A stretch of 21,930 nucleotides of DNA. Origin: Collinsella sp. GTDB taxonomy: Bacteria; Actinomycetota; Coriobacteriia; Coriobacteriales; Coriobacteriaceae. Below are positions 7,866 to 14,093 of the stretch, piece by piece. A model generated the notes under the pieces. The model searched no databases. It was not told the origin of the DNA and saw only the letters and a list, made by a program, of their open reading frames with translations. The DNA lies in NCBI GenBank assembly GCA_019425005.1, contig JAHYYK010000019.1, positions 1-21,930 of the forward strand. The letters run 5' to 3'. How positions within the stretch are numbered: position 1 is the first letter of the stretch; the number at the start of each line of letters is the position of its first letter. Both the position numbers and the translations under genes were made by a program.

Positions 7866-9618
7866 GGTCTAGGTATCCTCTCACGTCTGCTTCGTAATCC
7901 TCGATAATTTGCGGTCCTGCCGCGCCGAATTCGATAACGGTGTCGCCCACCAGGTCAAAGAGCGTCTCGTTGATGGTATCGACGAGCATGTCCTCGCTCT
8001 GCCCCGATTGCACTACCGCCGATTCCGCCTGTACTGCGTTGTGCTCGAGCAGCGCGCGGAGATAGGCGTCTGCGGCGGGCGCGAGTTCGTTCGTGGCGTC
8101 AGCGGGCACTGCGGCTGCGAACGCTGACGTTGGCGCGAGAAGCGGTGCCACGACACCAAACTGTTCGGTGGATATGGTCGGCTCGTCGGTCAAGTCCTGC
8201 CGAATGGGTGCCACGACCGGTTCGACAATCGCGTCGGCTACGGGCCCGGCTTCCGGTTGCCCTGAGTCCGCTGCCTCGGCTTCTGCGGACGCGCCGTCCT
8301 CGCGTTCCTCGTCGATCAAAAGCGCTTCGCGCGTTTGCGCAGCGGCGCTCCGAATGTGCCCCAGCTGACTCAGATCGATATCGATCTTGACGGGCTGGTG
8401 TGCGGCGTCCCACGAAAGCCATGCCACAATCTCGTCATCGATAATCTTGGCCAGATATTTGGGGAGCTTTTCTTCCTTAAGGGGATGGGCGGGGTCCAGC
8501 GCCAGGCGCAGGCGTTGGTCGCAGGCGCGCATCATTTCACCGAGCTTGCTGCTCTTTTGCCTACTACCGTGGATACGCATGCATTCCCAAAAGCCGTTTT
8601 GGCAACGGTAGATATGGATGGGATCCAGGCGGTATTCGCAGTCCTCGTGGCGCTCGGGCGCAAAGAATACGGCCGAGGCAAACATGGTGTAGGGCATGGC
8701 CGTCTCCTCCCCAAATAAACTCGCCACGATGCCGGTCTTTCGGTGCGTGTCATAGTAGCGCGCCATACGGACATACACGGCGCACGCCACGTGGCGCAGA
8801 TCGCGGTGGTGGCTGCGGTTGAGCCGCGAGTTACTTAGGTTGTACGTGGAGAGGGCGTTGATGGCGGCCATGAGTCGCTCCTCGCGCACCTCATCGGGCG
8901 GAAGGGGGAGCGTGGGTTCGGAGGTTTTGCGACGTTTGGGGGTCTGGCCGGACGGTGCCGGTGCTGGTACAAGGTCTCGTGCCGCGCGTCGCAGCTCGAT
9001 AAGGGCGTTATCGAACATGACGGTTTTAGAGTCACGAAGCAGCTTGGGGTCGAGCCCGTGGAACACGGCGTAATCCTGCAGCCACACGCGTACAAATCGG
9101 TCGATGCCGGGCTCGAAGGCGCGATAGACATCCCAAAAAGCCTTGATCTTGTTAAAACCATCGAGCGGGTCATCTACGCCAATGCCGCAAATCAGCTCAT
9201 AGAGATACAGAAAGGCAAAGGACGTAGACGTTTCCTCGACGGTTCCGCGGCGCACTTGGGCACGCCAGGTAAAGTAGCCGCGCAACTGCCGGTCGCTCAT
9301 GGCGTTGTAGGTGGGAAAGTACGACTTAAAGGTGCCGTTGTAGGGACAGTCGTCCTCAAAGTCGGCCATCAGCAGGCCCTGGCGGTAGAAAAGCTCGGCT
9401 TCCGAAAGCCAGCGACCTGCGCCGCCTTTGGGGTCATCCTGCCAGCGCGATATCTCGCGCATTTTACGGTACTGGTCGGGGAGGAAATTCTGCATCTGTC
9501 GGCCGGTTTTGAGAATCGGCTCGTCTGCGTAGACCTCATGTGAGAAGCGAGCGGACTGATGGGTCCGGGCCTCGGCCATAATGCGCTCGATGAGCATCTT
9601 GATGTCCTGGTCGGCCAC
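7858..9618 (-). CDS. TerB_N/TerB_C domain protein
   Basis: The protein has 586 residues. The start is the GTG at 9618, preceded by GAGGAGGAGCG. The N-terminal half matches my recollection of TerB_N: LSEAELFYRQGLLMADFED (71-89), then the core around SDRQLRGYFTWRAQVRRG (108-125) and FAFLYLYELICGIG (134-147). A basic, proline-rich linker (about 216-245) leads to a second alpha-helical region containing DPIHIYRCQNGFWECMRI (332-349). A TerB_C-like domain probably covers about 385-586, interrupted by an acidic Ala/Glu/Pro-rich stretch (about 435-510). TerB domains are linked to tellurite-resistance-type stress and phage-response systems. It is the first gene of the cassette, with its own extended -10 promoter upstream. 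The family call is good; the molecular role is not established. It has no predicted signal or membrane segment. Confidence 0.8.
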   Translation of the reverse strand: MADQDIKMLIERIMAEARTHQSARFSHEVYADEPILKTGRQMQNFLPDQYRKMREISRWQDDPKGGAGRWLSEAELFYRQGLLMADFEDDCPYNGTFKSYFPTYNAMSDRQLRGYFTWRAQVRRGTVEETSTSFAFLYLYELICGIGVDDPLDGFNKIKAFWDVYRAFEPGIDRFVRVWLQDYAVFHGLDPKLLRDSKTVMFDNALIELRRAARDLVPAPAPSGQTPKRRKTSEPTLPLPPDEVREERLMAAINALSTYNLSNSRLNRSHHRDLRHVACAVYVRMARYYDTHRKTGIVASLFGEETAMPYTMFASAVFFAPERHEDCEYRLDPIHIYRCQNGFWECMRIHGSRQKSSKLGEMMRACDQRLRLALDPAHPLKEEKLPKYLAKIIDDEIVAWLSWDAAHQPVKIDIDLSQLGHIRSAAAQTREALLIDEEREDGASAEAEAADSGQPEAGPVADAIVEPVVAPIRQDLTDEPTISTEQFGVVAPLLAPTSAFAAAVPADATNELAPAADAYLRALLEHNAVQAESAVVQSGQSEDMLVDTINETLFDLVGDTVIEFGAAGPQIIEDYEADVRGYLDHE

Positions 9619-9627
9619 CGCTCCTCC

Positions 9628-9698
9628 TCTCGAACGCAGCTACGGTGACCTCATATCATAGCACAGCATCAAACAGATGTTCGAGATACCGCTGCGTT
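9628..9698 (-). repeat. Two 8-base inverted repeats bracketing the TerB-operon promoter
   Basis: TCTCGAAC (9628-9635) is inverted at 9679-9686 (GTTCGAGA), and AACGCAGC (9633-9640) is inverted at 9691-9698 (GCTGCGTT). The inner arms touch the TerB gene's GAGAGGAGG SD site. The outer arms cover the -35 region and sequence upstream. They could be operator half-sites. In read-through RNA from the DUF554 gene they could fold and mask the SD site. Confidence 0.4.
9655..9663 (-). promoter_or_regulatory. Extended -10 promoter of the TerB-ATPase-helicase operon
   Basis: On the minus strand TGCTATGAT is an extended -10 box (TGN plus TATGAT, one mismatch to TATAAT). The -35 position 17 bases upstream reads CGAACA, a poor match, as is usual for extended -10 promoters. 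Transcription would begin near 9648, leaving a leader of about 30 bases with a strong SD site before the GTG at 9618. Confidence 0.55.
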
Positions 9699-9705
9699 GA
9701 TAGAT

Positions 9706-10422
9706 TTAGAACAGGAGGGCGTAGATGACGGCGATGACGACGGAGGGAAGCATATTGGCCGTGCGGAAGGTCTGAGGACGGATGAGGTTGACGCCGACGC
9801 AGAAGATGAGCATGGAGCCTACGAGCGAAAGGCTGTCGAGGGCTGCCGTAGTCATGATGGGGGAGAGTGCGCCGGCAAACAGCGTGATCGTCCCCTGGAA
9901 CACGACGACGGGCAGGGCGGAGAAAATGCAGCCGCGGCCAAGCGACGCCGTCATGGTGCAGACGATGATGCAGTCCAGCGCGCCCTTGAGGGCAAGCGTG
10001 GACCAGTCGCCGAGCAGGCCGTCCTGGATCGATCCCACAATGGCCATGGCGCCGATGCACACGGTGAGTGAAGTCGAGACAAAAGCGTTGGTGAACTCGT
10101 TATCGCCCTCGCTGCCGGTTTTGCGCTTGAGCCATTCGCCAAGGTTCTCAATGGCGGCCTCCAAGTTGATGGCCTCGCCGATGAGCGAGCCGAGGGCGAA
10201 CGAGACAATGAGCATGGTGGTACCAGTGGTCGCCAGCGCCTTCCCATCGATAAGGAGCATCTTTTGCATGGTGCCGCCAAGGCCGATAAACAGGACGCAC
10301 AGCCCCGATGCTTTCATGAGCGTGTCTTGAATGCGCGGTGTAATGAAGCGGCCGCCCGCTAATCCCAAAAGACCGCCCGCAACTAAAAGCACAACGTTGA
10401 TGATTGTTCCCAAGCCCGGCAT
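9706..10422 (-). CDS. DUF554 family membrane protein
   Basis: The protein has 238 residues. The start is the ATG at 10422, with CAGGAGGGCTC just upstream; the frame continues to an ATG at 10491, but the extra 23 residues are not hydrophobic. It begins GLGTIINVVLLVAGGLLGLAGG (residues 3-24), typical of DUF554, and holds about six or seven hydrophobic segments. Characteristic stretches are GLCVLFIGLGGTM (40-52), CIGAMAIVGSIQDG (about 121-134) and PVVVFQGTITLFAG (about 171-184). DUF554 members (YdfK/YqgA-like) are integral membrane proteins with no settled function, possibly transporters. It follows the surface-protein genes on the same strand with a 118-base gap that holds a candidate promoter/operator, so it is probably its own unit. 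Confidence 0.88.
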   Translation of the reverse strand: MPGLGTIINVVLLVAGGLLGLAGGRFITPRIQDTLMKASGLCVLFIGLGGTMQKMLLIDGKALATTGTTMLIVSFALGSLIGEAINLEAAIENLGEWLKRKTGSEGDNEFTNAFVSTSLTVCIGAMAIVGSIQDGLLGDWSTLALKGALDCIIVCTMTASLGRGCIFSALPVVVFQGTITLFAGALSPIMTTAALDSLSLVGSMLIFCVGVNLIRPQTFRTANMLPSVVIAVIYALLF

Positions 10423-10491
10423 GAGCCCTCCTGTATTGATGCCAACGTGGCAATCGTAGCAGAACGAAATGCGAGGCACATCGCGACTCAT

Positions 10492-10517
10492 CTAATACGT
10501 TATATAAGTGGTATTAG
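10492..10517 (-). promoter_or_regulatory. AT-rich dyad over a -10-like sequence upstream of the DUF554 gene
   Basis: CTAATAC (10492-10498) and GTATTAG (10511-10517) are perfect inverted arms around a 12-base core containing TATATAA. On the minus strand the core gives TATATA or TATAAC as a -10 box, with a leader of about 65-70 bases to the chosen DUF554 start. The layout suits a dimeric repressor site covering a promoter. No convincing -35 was found. Confidence 0.45.
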
Positions 10518-10540
10518 GAATGGTGCGCAGCATTTAAGCC

Positions 10541-11971
10541 TCAGGTGGTTGTCGGGACATAGGGATAGTAGTCAAAGCGCAACGTCATAAGCCGCTGTGG
10601 GGATTCAATAGCCGCGGCGATGATATTGGCATCGCGGGCACGATCAAACCCTACGAGTTCGATCTGATACGAGACGTCTTGCATAATGTCCAGACGTCGC
10701 CAGGCTAGGAGTGTGTCGCCATCGAATTCCAAGGTCTTGCCTCCGTCTGGGGCAACGGCGTATAGACGCAGTTTAGCGGTGGTTACAGGGTCGACAACCG
10801 TGACCTTTTTAATTTCGTTTCGAGTATTCTTGGCGCCCAACAAGGTGAGCAGTGTTGGGGCCACGACCTCGCCCGATGGCAAAAAGACGACTTCGATGGA
10901 TTCGGGAAATGCGATGATGGCCGACTTGCGGACGGGCTGATTGGCGGCGGCAACTTCGATGTTCGCAGCGTCGATGACCTCTGTGTGGTCGAGCGCGGCA
11001 AGCACGCAGCAGTTACCTTCATCGATCTCTTGAGGATCAGCAAGCCCCAGGCTGTCCGCGAGCTCGGGATTGTTTGGATCGGCAGCGGGCTCATTCGGTG
11101 CTTCGAAAGAAGCTGGGACGCTGTTTGTCGGCGACGGCGTGTCGCCCGCACCTGCTTCTTTGTCCGCGCTCTCTTCTTGTATGGTTGCGTTGATGGGTTC
11201 GTCGTTTGAGGGGAGCGTCTTGGCGTCAAGCGCGGAGGGGAGAATTCCGATGGCTCCTGATCCGTTCCACTCCATTTCGAGAAGCGCCGGGTCGGCAAGA
11301 ATGCGTTGCCTGCTTTGCGCGTGGGCATCGATTTCAATAGGGCCTGCCTCTATCCCTCGTGTAAGGCTGAGTGATCCGGCTGGCTTCTCGAAATGAGCGT
11401 CTGTGTCTTTGGTGCTGACGGCGTAGAACAGCAGGGACGCTTCTCCCGCCGCGATGGCATCGGTACCGGCTTTGGTCAGCCGCAACGATGTCGTGAATGA
11501 GAGGGTGGGCTGCGCATCATCTGCATTCGCGGCGGCGCAGCCCAGACATATACCGCCTCCTTTCTCAAAAAACGTACCGTCGAAGGCGACCTTCGCTCCG
11601 TTCGCCGAGTCATCGACCGAAGCGATGTCGATGCGCAGCTCTAAATTGCATGGATCGCCATCCGCATCGAGCACAACCGAGCGCCACGTGCAGACGGCGC
11701 ACCCCGCCTGGGAGCCGTTTGCCTTGTTCGAACGCTTGATATCCACGACTATCGAGCCGTCCGTATTACGACGAAGGCATCCCGAGGTTGAGATCGCGGC
11801 CTGTGCGATCGAAAAACGCTCGCACGCAATGGTACTCGACGGATTTGGGGCGGAACTTAGGACTGCTGGTAAGGAGTCCGCCATGACGGGAGTCGCCCAA
11901 GCGGCGACAGGCGTTCCGGTTGCGAGCGCGCCGCAAAGTGCGACGACGGGCAAAAGGTTCTTCGATGCCAT
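10541..11971 (-). CDS. Secreted Cys-containing surface protein, unrecognised family
   Basis: The protein has 476 residues and starts at an ATG with AAGGAG 5 bases upstream. A signal peptide is clear (LLPVVALCGALATG core, cleavage probably after AWA at residue 26 or VMA at 31). The mature protein has an N-terminal part (about 45-250) with several cysteines (GCLRR, GCAVCTW, DPCNL, GICLGC), some in CxxC spacing. An acidic, Pro/Ser/Asn-rich linker follows (about 255-310). The C-terminal beta-rich part (about 320-476) starts with GNCCVLA and ends in alternating hydrophobic residues (MTLRFDYYPYVP). There is no C-terminal membrane segment or sorting signal. It is the last gene of the surface cluster, 18 bases after the LAQTG gene. 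I do not recognise the family; export is well supported. Confidence 0.75.
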   Translation of the reverse strand: MASKNLLPVVALCGALATGTPVAAWATPVMADSLPAVLSSAPNPSSTIACERFSIAQAAISTSGCLRRNTDGSIVVDIKRSNKANGSQAGCAVCTWRSVVLDADGDPCNLELRIDIASVDDSANGAKVAFDGTFFEKGGGICLGCAAANADDAQPTLSFTTSLRLTKAGTDAIAAGEASLLFYAVSTKDTDAHFEKPAGSLSLTRGIEAGPIEIDAHAQSRQRILADPALLEMEWNGSGAIGILPSALDAKTLPSNDEPINATIQEESADKEAGAGDTPSPTNSVPASFEAPNEPAADPNNPELADSLGLADPQEIDEGNCCVLAALDHTEVIDAANIEVAAANQPVRKSAIIAFPESIEVVFLPSGEVVAPTLLTLLGAKNTRNEIKKVTVVDPVTTAKLRLYAVAPDGGKTLEFDGDTLLAWRRLDIMQDVSYQIELVGFDRARDANIIAAAIESPQRLMTLRFDYYPYVPTTT

Positions 11972-11989
11972 GGGGTCTCCTTAGCTAAT

Positions 11990-12271
11990 TTAGTGCGGCC
12001 TGTCCGTGTTTTGTTTCTGGCTGCGTTTGATGTGCAGACCGAGGCCGGCGGTTCCCGCGCCTGCTGCTGCGGCGCCTGCTGCCAAGAGCCATCGTTTGTC
12101 GCCTGTCTGCGCCAACGGTTCCTCGCGGTCGCCGCGGTCGAGCTCCGAGAGGTCGACCGTCACTTGCGTGGCGGCCTGCGCCTGTTCTTGCTGGGCAAAG
12201 GCCATGGCTGGCCCAAACGCTAGGATGCTGACGGCGGCGGCCAGGGCGACAGCCTTATGCCGTGTGCGCAC
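11990..12271 (-). CDS. Very small LAQTG sortase-type surface protein
   Basis: The protein has 93 residues if the GTG at 12271 is the start; this gives a proper signal peptide (MRTRHK, then a hydrophobic core to AMAFA at about 22-26). A TTG at 12301 would add 10 residues. The C-terminus is a sortase-type sorting signal: LAQTG (53-57), the hydrophobic stretch WLLAAGAAAAGAGTAGLGL (61-79), then a basic tail KRSQKQ. After signal cleavage and sortase cleavage only about 30 residues would remain, rich in Q, D and E. The start overlaps the end of the previous gene by 17 bases. No strong SD site is visible, which fits translational coupling. No sortase gene lies in the window. The anchor call is good; the role is unknown. 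Confidence 0.75.
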   Translation of the reverse strand: MRTRHKAVALAAAVSILAFGPAMAFAQQEQAQAATQVTVDLSELDRGDREEPLAQTGDKRWLLAAGAAAAGAGTAGLGLHIKRSQKQNTDRPH

Positions 12272-12854
12272 CGGGCTCGACCGTCCAGGTGATCGTTGCA
12301 ACCTGATCGCCTTCGCCGGTTACGCGGAAGATGTCGCGCGTGACGCGGGCGACGTTTCCGCTTGTCTTGAGCTTAATTTTGTCCTTGCCGCCGGCAATGC
12401 CTTGGTAGCCCATGTCGAAGGCTGCGTTCTTGGAAAGATCGAGGCCCGTCCCCTGCATTGCGGCGCTGGCGTTCTGGAGTGCGCCGTCGGGGCCGACCTT
12501 AAAGTCGATGGAGTTCTGCGCGGTTCCGGCCTTGGCGTCGGCGGCAATGGTCCAGGTGTTCATGGCGTCGATCTTCATGTTGGTGACATGGATGCCGTAG
12601 GCCGAATGATTGTCGATGGTGGTCGCGTCTTCTGAGGGGCCCTGAAGCGTGCCGTCGGCCTTGGCGACGAAGGGAATAACCGTCGGAACTTTGAACTCAA
12701 CGTTGTCGATCTCGGTCCTGACCATTACTTTCGTGGTTCCAACGCGCCCGGCCGCCATAGCTGGCGTCGGGGCAGCGCCCATTGCGAGCGCGAGCGCGAG
12801 CCCTGCGCCCACGACGAGCGCTCTGGCTCCGTTCATGTTCCTGGTGATGTCCAT
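12255..12854 (-). CDS. Secreted beta-rich surface protein, unrecognised family
   Basis: The protein has 199 residues, with AAAGGAA 6 bases before the ATG. It has a signal peptide (hydrophobic core about residues 13-27, likely cleavage after AMA at 34). The mature part alternates short polar and hydrophobic strands. It contains VEFKVPTVIPFVAKADGTL (52-70), a V-P-T-x-x-P-F plus D-G pattern I associate loosely with beta-sandwich surface or pilin-like proteins of Gram-positive bacteria. It ends in ATITWTVEPG, a strand-like terminus. It has no cysteines and no anchor. It overlaps the LAQTG gene, so it may be held at the wall by that small protein or by another partner; this is inference. It is separated from the upstream gene by 90 bases containing a GC hairpin. 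Confidence 0.75.
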   Translation of the reverse strand: MDITRNMNGARALVVGAGLALALAMGAAPTPAMAAGRVGTTKVMVRTEIDNVEFKVPTVIPFVAKADGTLQGPSEDATTIDNHSAYGIHVTNMKIDAMNTWTIAADAKAGTAQNSIDFKVGPDGALQNASAAMQGTGLDLSKNAAFDMGYQGIAGGKDKIKLKTSGNVARVTRDIFRVTGEGDQVATITWTVEPGAHTA

Positions 12855-12874
12855 GGTCGTTCCTTTCTATTCGC

Positions 12875-12891
12875 CGCGGGCCGTCCCCGCG
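12875..12891 (-). other. GC-rich hairpin in the leader of the 199-residue surface gene
   Basis: CGCGGG (12875-12880) pairs with CCCGCG (12886-12891) around a 5-base loop. It lies about 20 bases upstream of the ATG at 12854 and just before the SD site, within the 90-base gap inside the surface cluster. No T-run follows on either strand, so it may be an mRNA processing or stability element and not a terminator. Confidence 0.3.
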
Positions 12892-12944
12892 ATGATTGGA
12901 CGAATGCTGGTGAATTGCGTGCGGTGCCGCGTCGGCCGGAAAAG

Positions 12945-13454
12945 CTAGTTCTCGGCTTGCTCAACCCGCACCTTGACACGTGTCGGATTGCCGTGGCTGT
13001 CGAGGGTCTTGGCATCGAGTGCCTGGATCTCGATGTACGCCTCGCCTTCTTTGATGTCGCCGGCGGGGCACGTCTCGATTGTCTTGCCGGTCTCGACCAC
13101 ACCGGATTCGTACATGGTCTCGTCGTTTTGGATGACGCGGAATCGCTGGGGAAATTTATTGTCTTGGACGTTTTGCACGTTGATGCGCAGCTTGCCGTCC
13201 TCCTGTAGCTGAGCGACCGGCGCGACCGAAATCGTCATCATGTTGTCGCGGACGATGGCATCGAGCTCATCTTGGATTTCTTGTCGCGATTTACCCTCTG
13301 CCGTCGTGACTGAGGCGCCCGCTTCGGGCACGGGCTGCGACTGCCAGGCGTATAGCCCTACGGCGATGAGGGCGCAGACGATAGCCAGGCAGACAACGAC
13401 GAGTTTCTTGCGACGCCCCAGTCCTGCGAGACGGGGCGGCTTCTTCGCACTCAT
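12945..13454 (-). CDS. Membrane-anchored extracytoplasmic protein, unrecognised family
   Basis: The protein has 169 residues. A basic N-terminus (KKPPRLAGLGRRKK) precedes one membrane segment (about 17-40), so the remainder should face outward as a signal-anchor domain. A short helical stretch (about 53-70, EGKSRQEIQDELDAIV) leads into a beta-rich domain. This contains MMTISVAPVAQLQEDGKLRI (72-91), RFRVIQNDETMYESGVV and a C-terminal strand ending VKVRVEQAEN. One lone cysteine is present (ETCPAG). Its ATG overlaps the stop of the upstream 98-residue gene (ATGA), so the two are translationally coupled. I recognise no named family. Its place in the surface cluster suggests it works with the secreted proteins downstream, for example as an assembly factor; this is inferred. 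Confidence 0.75.
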   Translation of the reverse strand: MSAKKPPRLAGLGRRKKLVVVCLAIVCALIAVGLYAWQSQPVPEAGASVTTAEGKSRQEIQDELDAIVRDNMMTISVAPVAQLQEDGKLRINVQNVQDNKFPQRFRVIQNDETMYESGVVETGKTIETCPAGDIKEGEAYIEIQALDAKTLDSHGNPTRVKVRVEQAEN

Positions 13455-13747
13455 GCGGCGTCCTTGGTGGTATAGACACGTGCGAACGTGGACGGGTCCG
13501 CTCCAAAGAGCATGTGAAGCATCAGGCGGCGCGAGTAGATGAGCTCGTCAAAGTCGTGAGGGAGCTCGATGTCGTGGATACGCGCGATGTGGTGGGCGAG
13601 CGCCGAGAACGACTCGGGGTCGCAGATAACATCGGTGGTGACGTGGTAGACCGCCGTATCGGGGAACGCCTCTTCGTCGAAAGGCAGGAGATAGGGATCG
13701 TCGTCGACCTCGATGGCGACGCCGTACTGGGGCCAGTAATATGCCAT
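13451..13747 (-). CDS. Small acidic cytoplasmic protein, first gene of the surface cluster
   Basis: The protein has 98 residues, with a good SD site (GGGAGG, 5 bases before the ATG at 13747). It has no signal peptide or membrane segment. It begins MAYYWPQYGVAIEVDDDP and is rich in Asp, Glu and His with aromatic residues, for example HHIARIHDIELPHDFDELIY (67-86). The opening (VAIEVDDDPYLLPFD) is reminiscent of small conserved coriobacterial proteins, but I cannot place it in a family. It overlaps the next gene by 4 bases and is preceded by a hairpin and a possible operator array, so expression of the cluster probably starts here. Confidence 0.7.
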   Translation of the reverse strand: MAYYWPQYGVAIEVDDDPYLLPFDEEAFPDTAVYHVTTDVICDPESFSALAHHIARIHDIELPHDFDELIYSRRLMLHMLFGADPSTFARVYTTKDAA

Positions 13748-13768
13748 GGGAACCTCCCTGCTTCTGGG

Positions 13769-13792
13769 GCCAAAACTTCTATCGGTTTTGGC
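13769..13792 (-). repeat. Hairpin in the leader of the surface cluster
   Basis: GCCAAAAC (13769-13776) and GTTTTGGC (13785-13792) form a perfect 8-base inverted repeat with an 8-base loop, 22 bases upstream of the ATG at 13747. If transcribed it would form a leader hairpin shortly before the SD site; if not, it is an operator candidate. No T-run supports a terminator. Confidence 0.5.
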
Positions 13793-13820
13793 TGTCGACG
13801 CCGACCGTATCAGCCGCTAC

Positions 13821-13857
13821 TTGACCAATTTCTGACCAAATGCTTGACGGATTGACA
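13821..13857. promoter_or_regulatory. Array of four TTGAC/CTGAC direct repeats
   Basis: TTGACC (13821), CTGACC (13832), TTGACG (13844) and TTGACA (13852) occur as direct repeats at spacings of 11, 12 and 8 bases. The first two are both followed by AA (TGACCAA). Repeats about one helical turn apart are typical of tandem binding by OmpR/PhoB-type response regulators, though no regulator is encoded nearby. The array could serve either of the two divergent operons. The last copy is also a consensus -35 hexamer on the plus strand. Confidence 0.35.
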
Positions 13858-14093
13858 TCTCCGCAGGTAAAAGTCAGTAAAAAATACTCCAACTTTTTTC
13901 GAGCGACATTTACGCGATCGGCGACGGCGGGGCGATATGTGTCAAAAGCATCGTCTGCCGAGGAAGCCTTGCCGTTCGCCGAATTGCACGAACGTAAAAA
14001 TCGCCAATTATGGAGACGGTCTCGAACACGTCGACGAAACGATGCGGTAACATCTCCCTGCAAACACTGTAGTTAGCTAAAGGGGGAGTTCGC

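Larger units (their letters stand above)
13748..14093. other. 346-base divergent intergenic region
   Basis: This region separates the minus-strand surface cluster from the plus-strand lactate/ETF operon and must hold promoters for both. It is more AT-rich than its surroundings. It contains a hairpin (13769-13792), a TTGAC-type repeat array (13821-13857), and a 6-base inverted repeat CGTTCG/CGAACG (13973-13978, 13989-13994). A good SD site (GGGGGAG, 14082-14088) precedes the GTG at 14094. TTGACA at 13852-13857 is a perfect -35 hexamer, but no good -10 follows at 16-18 bases. Open frames here on both strands lack SD sites and I do not call them. Confidence 0.6.

Noticed and set aside
10423..10491. 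Longer DUF554 start (ATG at 10491), possibly leaderless behind TATAAC
   Set aside because: The extra 23 residues are polar and unlike the family N-terminus, while the ATG at 10422 has a strong AGGAGG site.
13240..13542. Plus-strand frame over the 169-residue surface gene and the 98-residue gene
   Set aside because: It is a shadow of two overlapping minus-strand genes with good start sites and coupling.
13779..14076. Small open frames on both strands in the 346-base intergenic region
   Set aside because: They start at TTG or ATG without SD sites, have Arg-rich or mixed composition, and overlap the likely promoter elements.
11981..14080. TTAGCTAA occurring just before the SD sites at both 11981-11988 (minus gene) and 14073-14080 (plus gene)
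   Set aside because: It is an 8-base self-palindrome seen only twice and in different contexts; it is probably coincidence.
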